Origin: Verrucomicrobiota bacterium
GTDB taxonomy: Bacteria > Verrucomicrobiota > Verrucomicrobiia > Limisphaerales > UBA11358
Length of the DNA stretch: 19,366 nt
Direction: 5' to 3'
Assembly: GCA_021323835.1 (NCBI GenBank)
Contig: JAJPKI010000046.1
Span: 1-19,366 of the forward strand
Shown: in pieces, positions 12,857 to 19,366 of the stretch
Position numbering within the stretch: the first letter of the stretch is position 1
Layout: every line of letters begins with the position of its first letter
Notes under the pieces: generated by a model
Database searches by the model: none
Told to the model about the DNA's origin: nothing
The model's input: the letters and a program-made list of their open reading frames with translations, nothing else
Program-made: the position numbers and the translations under genes

Positions 12857-13240
12857 ATGCATCACTTTCTCGACGTTATTTTATCGGCCGTCATTTATCT
12901 TTCGTCTCCTGATTCAAAGGCAGTTCAGACAACGATGCCTTTGGCCGATACCAATGACGTGCCGCAGGTTGAACTTGCTTTTGCCGTGCCGGAGCACACC
13001 AATGATTTAACAACGCTGCGAAATAAACTTTCGACAGAAAATTTTCAGTGCAGCGAAATCGTTAAATTGACGGGCGCAAATGCTTTTACGGTCAGTCGGA
13101 AAGATTTCGACCGTGCCAGAAAAGCTGCCGTCAAAATTATTCAGGAGAATTCTCTCTCTGCGCGCCTCGAGCTTGACACCGGCAACAACGGTTATGAACT
13201 TTGGGAAAACGGGAAAAAAGCTGGCGAAAAATATTTTTAA
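12857..13240 (+). CDS. Hypothetical small protein with hydrophobic N-terminus
   Basis: A 127-residue protein that I do not recognise. The ATG at 12857 has an AAGGA Shine-Dalgarno about 8 bases upstream, overlapping the stop of the lipoprotein gene. Residues 4-17 (FLDVILSAVIYLSS) are a short hydrophobic segment, perhaps a weak signal sequence or anchor. The rest is soluble alpha/beta: VELAFAVPEHTNDLTTLRNK, then ANAFTVSRKDFDRARKAAVK and a final GNNGYELWENGKKAG. The layout of a beta strand, helix, strand, helix suggests a small ferredoxin-like fold, but this is only an impression. Probably co-transcribed with the upstream lipoprotein. Confidence 0.72.
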   Translation: MHHFLDVILSAVIYLSSPDSKAVQTTMPLADTNDVPQVELAFAVPEHTNDLTTLRNKLSTENFQCSEIVKLTGANAFTVSRKDFDRARKAAVKIIQENSLSARLELDTGNNGYELWENGKKAGEKYF

Positions 13241-13549
13241 TATGCATCCCGATTTTTGGCCACATTTGATTGGATTGGTCCCGATTTTTCTCTCGCGCAG
13301 CTAGCGCGCTTTTGAGTGGTTCCATTACGTCGTCTCGTCCGCCGTCGGCCACTGGCTGTCGAGCGTAAAATTAAATTCCGCTGTAGTCGTCATTTTTCTC
13401 GGCGGCCGAGAATTTACGCTTCGCTGGAGATTATTGTTCTTGACGCAGCCCGCTGTCCTACAATTTCATTTGTTTACTCGGAATTCCGGTCACGGTAATT
13501 AAACGATAATTCCAAATTATTTTTTAAACGCATTTTGCGAAGAGGGACT
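13241..13549. other. Gene-free stretch with inverted and direct repeats
   Basis: This 309-base stretch has no supported gene; a 60-codon open frame at 13316-13498 has no ribosome site and an Arg-rich, gene-unlike product. It holds two copies of TCCCGATTTTT (13247-13257 and 13279-13289). It also holds an inverted repeat: TTCTCGG (13396-13402) with CCGAGAA (13406-13412), flanked by AGCGTAAAATT (13362-13372) and AATTTACGCT (13411-13420), which pair with one bulged base. It may be a decayed element or a regulatory RNA leader; no T tract follows the hairpin. Confidence 0.5.
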
Positions 13550-13768
13550 ATGACCAAATCAACTAAATTTACAACGACTCGAACGGAAGGGTGGCAGACA
13601 AAATGTCTGGATTGGGCGGCGGCGGGAGATGTTTTTGAGGTTCACGGCGTGGGCGCGCGGCATCTGGCTTTTTGCAAAGAGATTTGCGACATTTTCCATT
13701 ACGAATGTGCCTATGAATCTCCAAAACGCACGGTGGTTTTTACTCCTTCATCGTTTGAAAATACCTGA
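13550..13768 (+). CDS. Small Cys/His protein, tandem paralogue 1
   Basis: A 72-residue protein of unknown family. The ATG at 13550 follows a GAGGG ribosome site about 4 bases upstream; the ATG at 13535 lies ahead of that site and is less likely. Sequence features are TTTRTEGWQTKCLDWA at 8-23, VFEVHG at 28-33, and ARHLAFCKEICDIFHY at 36-51. It aligns without gaps over residues 1-56 with the protein encoded 70 bases downstream, with 22 identical positions by my count. C19, H38, C42 and C46 are shared, which could form a metal site. No signal peptide or membrane helix is visible, so it should be cytoplasmic. Confidence 0.75.
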   Translation: MTKSTKFTTTRTEGWQTKCLDWAAAGDVFEVHGVGARHLAFCKEICDIFHYECAYESPKRTVVFTPSSFENT

Positions 13769-13838
13769 TTGCACCGAACTTCTTCTTGAAATAATTTAAA
13801 AAAACTCTCCGCGCCCGGGAGGGAAACAATTTAATAAA

Positions 13839-14051
13839 ATGGTCGCATCAATCAATTCGACAACGACAAAGGCCGCGGGCTGGCAAAATAAATGTTGGAA
13901 ATGGGCCGAGGGCAAGCAGCCCTTTGAAATCCGCGACATGCGCGCGGAGCATTTTATGTTTTGCCAGGAATTGTGCGCGGAATACGACTACACTTTTCAA
14001 TATCGCTGCAAACAATCGGAATCGGTCGCGAAATTTACGGTGATTGATTGA
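13839..14051 (+). CDS. Small Cys/His protein, tandem paralogue 2
   Basis: A 70-residue protein paralogous to the preceding gene: TTTKAAGWQNKCWKWA at 8-23, PFEIRD at 28-33 and AEHFMFCQELCAEYDY at 36-51. It keeps the same C19, H38, C42, C46 and the aromatic positions W15, W22, F29, F41, Y51 and Y55. A strong GGGAGGG purine run lies at 13817-13823, about 15 bases before the ATG, farther than ideal, but no nearer in-frame start exists. It ends 100 bases before clpC. The duplication and conservation of the aromatic and Cys/His positions argue that both copies are real, expressed proteins. Function unknown; an adaptor or regulatory role linked to clpC is possible only by position. Confidence 0.75.
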   Translation: MVASINSTTTKAAGWQNKCWKWAEGKQPFEIRDMRAEHFMFCQELCAEYDYTFQYRCKQSESVAKFTVID

Positions 14052-14151
14052 AACCGGAATTGGGGTATCTAAAATTTTTCGCTGCATCCTGAATTTTCAA
14101 ACTCCGTTGGACAAAACCGCGAAGTCGTTGCATTATATTTCACAGGTAATT

Positions 14152-16665
14152 ATGAGTGACGAGTCAATGAGTAATTTCACGCCGCGCGCGCAGCAGGTGC
14201 TTGCGCTCGCGCGGAAGGAAGCCGACCGCTTCAACCACAATTTTCTCGGCACGGAGCATTTGCTGCTCGGGCTGATTAAATTGGGGCAGGGCGTCGCCGT
14301 GAATGTTTTGCAGAAAATGGGGCTCGACCTCGAAACGGTGCGCATGGCCGTCGAGAAAAAAACCGGCACCGGTCCTGACCAAAAAATGGTCGGCAACATT
14401 CCTTATACGCCGCGCGTGAAAAAAGTCCTCGCGCTCGCGTCAAAGGAAGCCAAGGCGCTCAATCACACTTACGTCGGCACGGAACATTTGCTACTCGGCC
14501 TGCTCCGCGAAGGCGACGGAATCGCCGCGCAGGTTTTGCGCGACCTCGACGTGGACATCGAGCAAACGCGCCAGGAAATTTTGAAAGAGCTCGACCCGAA
14601 TTTCGCGGCGGAAGAATCTTCAATTCCGTCCGAAGGCGGCGGTCCCGAAAAACAACCGGCTGGTGGCGCAGGCGAGAAAAAAGGCGAAGTCAAAACGCCC
14701 GCGCTCAAAGCATTTGGCCGCGACCTGACGGAAATGGCGCGCAAAGGCGACATGGACCCCGTTATCGGGCGCAAAAATGAAATCGAGCGCGTGATTCAAA
14801 TTCTTTGTCGCCGCACGAAAAATAATCCGGTTCTGCTCGGTGAGGCTGGCGTTGGCAAAACGGCCATCGTCGAAGGCTTGGCGCAAGAAATTGCAAAAGG
14901 AAATGTTCCTGAAATTCTCCTGAACAAACGCGTCGTGACGCTCGACCTTGCGCTCATGGTCGCCGGAACAAAATATCGCGGTCAGTTCGAGGAACGTATC
15001 AAAGCCGTGATGGACGAAATCCGCCGCGCGAAAAACATCATTCTCTTCATTGATGAATTGCACACGATTGTCGGCGCGGGTTCAGCCGAAGGCACGATGG
15101 ATGCGAGCAATATCATCAAGCCCGCGCTTTCTCGCGGCGAAATGCAGTGCGTCGGCGCGACCACGCTCAACGAATATCGCAAATACATCGAAAAGGACGC
15201 GGCGCTCGAACGCCGTTTTCAATCCGTGAAAGTCGAAGCGCCTTCAATTGAAGATGCAATTGAGATTTTGAAAGGTCTTCGCCACAAATACGAAGAGCAT
15301 CACAAAGCGGAATTCACCGACGACGCGGTGAGCGCCGCCGTGAAACTTTCCGACCGCTACATCACGGACAGATTTTTACCGGACAAAGCGATTGACGTTT
15401 TGGACGAAGCCGGTTCGCGTGCGCGCATCGGCACAATGACACGCCCGCCGGAAACCAAAACGATGGAAGCGGACATTGAAGAAATCAAAACGCAAAAAGA
15501 AAAAGCGATTAAAAATCAGGATTTCGAAGGCGCGGCTTCCATGCGCGACAAAGAAAAGCAGGCGAAAGAAAAATTGGAAAATCTTTTGAAAGATTGGCGC
15601 TCGCATCGCGAGGAGAAACGCGTCGTCGTCGGCGAAGAAGAAATTTTGCACGTCGTGGCCAAATGGACGGGCATTCCGCTCAAGCGCATGGGACAGGACG
15701 AAATGGCGCGGCTGCTCACGGTCGAAACCGAAATGGAAAAAGTTGTCATCGGCCAGCGCGAAGCCGTTTCCGCGATTTGCAAGGCGCTTCGCCGTTCGCG
15801 CGCGGATTTGAAAGACCCGAAACGCCCGATTGGAACTTTTCTTTTGCTTGGCCCGACCGGCGTTGGAAAAACGTTGCTCGCCAAAACGATGGCCGAGCAA
15901 ATGTTTGGCGACACGAAATCGCTCATCCATTTGGACATGAGCGAATACATGGAAAAATTCAACGTGTCGCGTCTCATCGGTTCGCCGCCCGGCTACGTCG
16001 GTTACGAAGAAGGCGGACAATTGACTGAAAAAGTCCGGCGCAATCCGTATTCCGTCGTGTTGTTCGATGAAATCGAAAAAGCGCATCCGGATACCTGGAA
16101 CATTTTGCTGCAAATTTTGGAAGAAGGAAAATTGACGGACAACGTCGGTCGCGTCGTCAATTTCCGCAACACCATTATTTTGATGACGTCAAACGTCGGC
16201 AGCGACACGATTAAAAAGCAAAGCACGCTCGGCTTTTCCCCGATTACAGACGAAAGCAGTTACGAAAAAATGCGGGAGAAAATGCTCGAAGAATCGAAGC
16301 GCACATTTCGTCCCGAATTTTTGAATCGTCTCGACGACGTGATTGTGTTCCGCTCGTTCACGAAGGATGACCTCATCCAGATTTTGAGTTTGGAAGTGGA
16401 AAAAGTTTTGGAACGGTTGCGCAACAAAAACATCCGGCTCGAACTGGATGAAAAGGCGAAGGAATTTCTCGTCGAGAAAGGATACAATCCCGATTTCGGC
16501 GCGCGTCCGATGCGCCGCGCCGTGGAGCGTTTTCTGGAAGACCCGCTCGCGGAAGAAATTCTCAAAGGCAGCTTCCACGAAGGCGAGCCGATTCAGGTCA
16601 CGCGCGACGGCGACAAATTGGTTTTCAAGCAAAACGCTGCGGCAGCCGGCGCGGTGGCGAGTTGA
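14152..16665 (+). CDS. clpC: ATP-dependent Clp protease ATP-binding subunit ClpC
   Basis: An 837-residue Hsp100 unfoldase that forms a hexamer and feeds substrates to ClpP. The N-terminal domain has two Clp_N repeats (FTPRAQQVLALARKEADRFN..., and YTPRVKKVLALASKEAKALN...). D1 has Walker A GEAGVGKT at 230-237 and Walker B LFIDELHT with D301-E302. A UVR-type middle segment (KAIKNQDFEGAASMRDKEKQ) marks it as ClpC rather than ClpB, which has a longer coiled coil. D2 has Walker A GPTGVGKT at 567-574 and Walker B VLFDEIEKAH with D639-E640. The ClpP-docking loop LGF is at 693-695. The start at 14152 (MSDESMSNFTPRAQQ) follows an AGG purine run; a second ATG at 14167 is possible. The longer open frame to 14044 adds 36 residues not seen in the family. 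Confidence 0.96.
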   Translation: MSDESMSNFTPRAQQVLALARKEADRFNHNFLGTEHLLLGLIKLGQGVAVNVLQKMGLDLETVRMAVEKKTGTGPDQKMVGNIPYTPRVKKVLALASKEAKALNHTYVGTEHLLLGLLREGDGIAAQVLRDLDVDIEQTRQEILKELDPNFAAEESSIPSEGGGPEKQPAGGAGEKKGEVKTPALKAFGRDLTEMARKGDMDPVIGRKNEIERVIQILCRRTKNNPVLLGEAGVGKTAIVEGLAQEIAKGNVPEILLNKRVVTLDLALMVAGTKYRGQFEERIKAVMDEIRRAKNIILFIDELHTIVGAGSAEGTMDASNIIKPALSRGEMQCVGATTLNEYRKYIEKDAALERRFQSVKVEAPSIEDAIEILKGLRHKYEEHHKAEFTDDAVSAAVKLSDRYITDRFLPDKAIDVLDEAGSRARIGTMTRPPETKTMEADIEEIKTQKEKAIKNQDFEGAASMRDKEKQAKEKLENLLKDWRSHREEKRVVVGEEEILHVVAKWTGIPLKRMGQDEMARLLTVETEMEKVVIGQREAVSAICKALRRSRADLKDPKRPIGTFLLLGPTGVGKTLLAKTMAEQMFGDTKSLIHLDMSEYMEKFNVSRLIGSPPGYVGYEEGGQLTEKVRRNPYSVVLFDEIEKAHPDTWNILLQILEEGKLTDNVGRVVNFRNTIILMTSNVGSDTIKKQSTLGFSPITDESSYEKMREKMLEESKRTFRPEFLNRLDDVIVFRSFTKDDLIQILSLEVEKVLERLRNKNIRLELDEKAKEFLVEKGYNPDFGARPMRRAVERFLEDPLAEEILKGSFHEGEPIQVTRDGDKLVFKQNAAAAGAVAS

Positions 16666-16673
16666 ATTTTAAT

Positions 16674-16940
16674 TTAATGTGCGTTTGGATAATCCCGTGG
16701 TGCTGTGACTAACAGGAAGTGCACGAGAAAGACAACGGTTGCGAGAATCACCACTGTAGCAATCGTCAAAAGTAATCTATAGTGTTTTTTCTCAAATCGA
16801 TCAGATGCTTCATTCCAAACTTTTGGAATTAATGGCAAGAGAATCGCGATAAGTATTCCTTGGACGAGTATTTGATGGTTCTCTGTAAATCGAGAAATCG
16901 CCTGCACCCACTCATTCGCCCAGAACGATCCGATTTTCAT
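16674..16940 (-). CDS. Hypothetical two-helix membrane protein
   Basis: An 88-residue protein of unknown function with two hydrophobic segments, about residues 24-42 (ILVQGILIAILLPLIP) and 55-79 (YRLLLTIATVVILATVVFLV), separated by a charged loop (NEASDRFEKKH). It ends only 8 bases from the clpC stop on the opposite strand. The ATG at 16938-16940 has no clear ribosome site. Its composition is more AT-rich than clpC or rfbA. I accept it because the two clean helices and full-length frame fit a real gap between larger genes, but a spurious frame cannot be excluded. Confidence 0.55.
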   Translation of the reverse strand: MKIGSFWANEWVQAISRFTENHQILVQGILIAILLPLIPKVWNEASDRFEKKHYRLLLTIATVVILATVVFLVHFLLVTAPRDYPNAH

Positions 16941-17034
16941 AAATTAAAATTACAGTTTGAATACTTTTGGTTCAAGCGATTTGCCCGAGAACTTCATCTT
17001 TCCATTTGCCTGAAAAATTTCTACGCTTTTGCAA

Positions 17035-17916
17035 ATGAAAGGCATCATCCTCGCGGGAGGCGCCGGGTCGCGGCTGTATCCGCTCACGCTTGTCGCGAGC
17101 AAACAGCTCCAGCCGGTTTATGACAAGCCGATGGTGTATTATCCGCTCACGACGCTCATCGAGGGCGGCATCCGCGAGTTGTGCCTGATTTCCACGCCGC
17201 ACGATTTGCCGCGCTTCCGGCAATTGCTCGGCGACGGCTCGCGTTTCGGCGTGAGCATCGAATATCGCGAGCAAGCGAAACCCGCAGGCATTGCGCAGGC
17301 ATTTCTCATCGCGGAAAGTTTTATCGGCAAGGACAGCGTGACGCTGATTCTCGGCGACAACATTTTTTACGGCGACGATGAATTTTATCGCGCGTTCGCG
17401 GAATTCAAAAATGGCGCAACGATTTTTGGTTATCACGTTCACGACCCGGAGCGTTACGGCGTCGTGGAATTTGATGTGAAGGGCAGGGCGGTGTCCATCG
17501 AAGAAAAGCCGAAGCATCCGAAAAGCAATTACGCTGTGCCGGGACTTTACATTTACGACAACGAAGTCGTCGGCATCACTAAAAATCTTAAACCGTCGGC
17601 GCGTGGGGAATTGGAAATCACGGACGTGAATGTTGTGTATTTGAAGCAGAAGAAGTTACGCGTGCAACAATTGGCACGCGGTTTTGCGTGGCTGGACGCC
17701 GGCACGAGCAGCAGTTTGCATGATGCAAGCGCTTATGTGCAAACAATTGAAACGCGGCAGGGAATTAAAATCGGTTGCCCGGAAGAAGCGGCGTTTCGAA
17801 ACGGGTTTTTGTCGTTAAAACAATTGGAGGAACAAATTTCCAAAATGCCGAATTGCGAATATCGTTCATATCTCGCCGAAGAAGTGGTTGCGGAGGCGAA
17901 ACGATTACAAAAATGA
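17035..17916 (+). CDS. rfbA: Glucose-1-phosphate thymidylyltransferase
   Basis: A 293-residue cytoplasmic nucleotidyltransferase that makes dTDP-glucose from dTTP and glucose-1-phosphate, the entry step to dTDP-6-deoxysugars. The nucleotide-binding signature is GGAGSRLYPLT at 8-18 (usually GG.GTRL, here Ser for Thr). KQLQPVYDKPMVYYPL follows at 23-38, then LILGDNIFYG, the FGYHVHDPERYGVVEFD block, and EITDVN with the AWLDAGT segment. Length is typical for RfbA/RmlA. The ATG at 17035 starts MKGIILAGGAG; a TTG two codons earlier is not needed. Its stop overlaps the ATG of the next gene (ATGA), so the two are translationally coupled. It begins a surface polysaccharide operon with the next two genes. 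Confidence 0.95.
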   Translation: MKGIILAGGAGSRLYPLTLVASKQLQPVYDKPMVYYPLTTLIEGGIRELCLISTPHDLPRFRQLLGDGSRFGVSIEYREQAKPAGIAQAFLIAESFIGKDSVTLILGDNIFYGDDEFYRAFAEFKNGATIFGYHVHDPERYGVVEFDVKGRAVSIEEKPKHPKSNYAVPGLYIYDNEVVGITKNLKPSARGELEITDVNVVYLKQKKLRVQQLARGFAWLDAGTSSSLHDASAYVQTIETRQGIKIGCPEEAAFRNGFLSLKQLEEQISKMPNCEYRSYLAEEVVAEAKRLQK

Positions 17917-18869
17917 TTTTATTAATTGGCGCATCCGGCTACATCGGCGAAGCATTTGCAAAAGAATTGCGCCGCCGCAAAAAAGAATTTCTCTCGATTA
18001 CACAACGTGACGTGGATTGCACTCGATTTATTCCGTTGCTGGAATTTCTGAAACGGACTAAGCCGAAATTTGTGGTCAATTGCGCCGGTTACACTGGCAA
18101 GCCGAATGTGGACGCATGCGAAGACCACAAAGCCGAAACGATTATCGGAAATGTTTTGCTGCCGCAAACAATTGCCCACGCCTGCGCCACGCTAAAAATT
18201 CCGTGGGGACAAGTTTCGACCGGATGCATTTATAACGGCGCAAAAATTATCGAGAACAATAAAACGAGAATCGAAACGAATTTGGCGAACCCGGAAGTGC
18301 GAAAATTAATTGAGGAATGGCCGGCGAAGATTTCAGGATTCGTGGAAACCGACGAACCGAATTTTACTTTCCGACATCCGCCATGCAGCTTTTACAGCGG
18401 GAGCAAGGCATTGGGTGAAGAAGCGATTCTTGGCGTTGGCGAAAATTATCTGTGGCGGTTACGGATTCCGTTCGATGAATTTGATGGCGCGCGAAATTAT
18501 TTGAGCAAAGTGCAGCGTTACGCCAAAGTTTATGACAATGTGAATTCGTTATCGCATCGCGCCGATTTTGTGTGTGCCTGTTTGGATTTGTGGGAACGGC
18601 GCGCGCCATTCGGCATTTACAATGTAACGAATCCAGGTTTTATCACGACGCGTCAGGTCGCAGCATTGATTGTAAAATTTTTAAAATCCAAACGAAAATT
18701 TGAATTTTGGGAAAATGACGAAGAGTTTTACAAAGCTGCGGCGAAAGCTCCGCGCTCAAATTGCGTCCTGGACGTTTCAAAAATTTTAGCAACGGGCGTA
18801 AAAATGCGGCCGGTTGAAGAAGCATTGGAAGACTCATTGAAAAATTGGAAACCTGAAAAAAAGTCGTGA
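17913..18869 (+). CDS. NAD(P)-dependent sugar-nucleotide reductase, NRS/ER-like
   Basis: A 318-residue short-chain dehydrogenase of the dTDP-4-dehydrorhamnose reductase/epimerase superfamily. It has the Rossmann motif GASGYIG at 6-12, the STGCIYNG segment at 102-109 and the catalytic YSGSK (Y161, K165). Several blocks resemble the plant bifunctional UDP-4-keto-6-deoxyglucose 3,5-epimerase/4-reductase (NRS/ER, the C-terminal part of RHM) more than bacterial RmlD. They are GYTGKPNVDACEDHKAETI at 59-77, ETDEPNFTF...SFYSGSKA, RNYLSKVQRYAKV and a late APRSNCVLD. In plants that enzyme epimerises and reduces in one polypeptide. Lying between rfbA and rfbB, it probably completes dTDP-L-rhamnose or a related 6-deoxysugar. 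The ATG overlaps the rfbA stop and its TGA overlaps the rfbB GTG. Confidence 0.88.
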   Translation: MILLIGASGYIGEAFAKELRRRKKEFLSITQRDVDCTRFIPLLEFLKRTKPKFVVNCAGYTGKPNVDACEDHKAETIIGNVLLPQTIAHACATLKIPWGQVSTGCIYNGAKIIENNKTRIETNLANPEVRKLIEEWPAKISGFVETDEPNFTFRHPPCSFYSGSKALGEEAILGVGENYLWRLRIPFDEFDGARNYLSKVQRYAKVYDNVNSLSHRADFVCACLDLWERRAPFGIYNVTNPGFITTRQVAALIVKFLKSKRKFEFWENDEEFYKAAAKAPRSNCVLDVSKILATGVKMRPVEEALEDSLKNWKPEKKS

Positions 18870-19366
18870 ATTTATTAATCACAGGCGGCGCGGGATTTAT
18901 CGGCTCGAATGTGATTCATCACATCATTGAGCGTCCGGAGATTTCCAGGCTGGTCAATTTGGATTGCCTAACTTACGCCGGACATTTGCAGAATCTTGAG
19001 AAAGTTTCGCGACACTCGAAATATATTTTTGAAAAAGTGGATTTGCGCGACAAAGCCGAAACACTCCGCGTGGTTCAGCAATATAAAATCACGCACGTAA
19101 TGCATTTAGCGGCGGAATCGCATGTGGACCGTTCGATTTCCGGCCCGGCGGATTTCATCCAGACAAATGTCGTCGGCACTTTCAATCTGCTTGAAGCGTG
19201 TCGCGCGCAGTGGATTGAAAGTTTATCGCACACGTCGAAATGCGATTGCCGTTTCCATCATGTTTCGACCGATGAAGTTTACGGTTCACTCGGCGCAACA
19301 GGATTTTTTACCGAGACGACGCCTTATGCGCCAAATTCGCCGTATTCTGCGAGCAAGGCAGCGAGC
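18866..19366 (+). CDS. rfbB: dTDP-glucose 4,6-dehydratase, N-terminal part (3' end outside window)
   Basis: The first 167 residues of dTDP-D-glucose 4,6-dehydratase (family length about 340-350), an extended SDR that makes dTDP-4-keto-6-deoxyglucose from the RfbA product. The start is GTG at 18866, overlapping the previous TGA by 4 bases (GTGA); no ATG is suitable before the Rossmann motif. Visible motifs are LLITGGAGFIGSN with the GxxGxxG NAD loop, NLDCLTYAGHLQNL, MHLAAESHVDRSI, FIQTNVVGTFNLLEA, the STDEVYGSLG block with the catalytic Thr-Asp-Glu, and the Y-S-A-S-K at the very end of the window. The frame is open to base 19366, so the gene continues beyond it. Confidence 0.94.
   Translation, partial: MNLLITGGAGFIGSNVIHHIIERPEISRLVNLDCLTYAGHLQNLEKVSRHSKYIFEKVDLRDKAETLRVVQQYKITHVMHLAAESHVDRSISGPADFIQTNVVGTFNLLEACRAQWIESLSHTSKCDCRFHHVSTDEVYGSLGATGFFTETTPYAPNSPYSASKAAS

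Noticed and set aside
13316..13498. A 60-codon open frame in the spacer before the small Cys/His genes
   Set aside because: No ribosome site; the Arg-rich product looks like translated noncoding DNA.
14107..14139. TTGGAC and TATATT upstream of clpC as a promoter
   Set aside because: The spacing is about 21 bases, too long for a normal sigma-70 promoter; no CIRCE-like or CtsR-like repeat was seen either.
15376..16113. A 245-codon minus-strand open frame inside clpC
   Set aside because: Antisense shadow of clpC; the Phe/Arg-rich product has no motif and no start signal.

Overview
The window is a slice of a bacterial chromosome of roughly 50% GC. Gene content and style suggest the Planctomycetota-Verrucomicrobiota-Chlamydiota group, most likely Verrucomicrobiota. 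The hints are weak Shine-Dalgarno signals, several TTG/GTG starts, many small exported orphan proteins, a type IV pilus ATPase pair and GC-rich short palindromes. This placement is inferred from style, not from a marker tree.

Layout. (1) 1-1040: the 3' end of an elongation factor G gene with a clear terminator, then an AT-rich orphan three-helix membrane protein. (2) 1041-6449, minus strand: a tightly packed six-gene run, read from high to low coordinates. The order is pilT, a second PilT/PilU-like ATPase, a degenerate receiver-domain protein, tlyA-type rRNA methyltransferase, NAD kinase and a LacI-family regulator. Gaps are 0-26 bases, so it is probably one transcript. (3) 6502-9592, plus strand: a MidA/NDUFAF7-type methyltransferase carrying three internal heptanucleotide repeat arrays. 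It is followed by a probable signalling cassette of a secreted STN-like protein, an ECF sigma factor and an overlapping single-helix membrane protein. (4) 9591-10080, minus strand: a small secreted PepSY-like protein with a good ribosome binding site and its own terminator. (5) 10420-12313: a complete L-fucose isomerase ending in a nested terminator hairpin. (6) 12363-14051: a patch of small unknown genes, namely a lipoprotein, an exported protein and two tandem paralogous ~70-residue proteins sharing a Cys/His pattern. (7) 14152-16665: clpC, the Hsp100 unfoldase of the ClpCP protease. (8) 16674-16940, minus strand: a two-helix membrane orphan. (9) 17035-19366: the start of a nucleotide-sugar operon. 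It holds rfbA, a reductase/epimerase resembling the plant UDP-rhamnose synthase C-terminal enzyme (NRS/ER), and the 5' part of rfbB, with 4-base overlaps at both junctions.

How the genes work together. The minus-strand run couples pilus retraction motors with a probable non-phosphorylatable receiver protein. The rfb genes make a dTDP-6-deoxysugar, probably dTDP-L-rhamnose, for surface polysaccharide. The most interesting points are the NRS/ER-like enzyme between rfbA and rfbB, the three heptad arrays in one reading frame, the tandem small Cys/His proteins just upstream of clpC, and the pseudo-receiver in the pilT operon. No CRISPR array, tRNA, rRNA, transposase or phage gene was seen.
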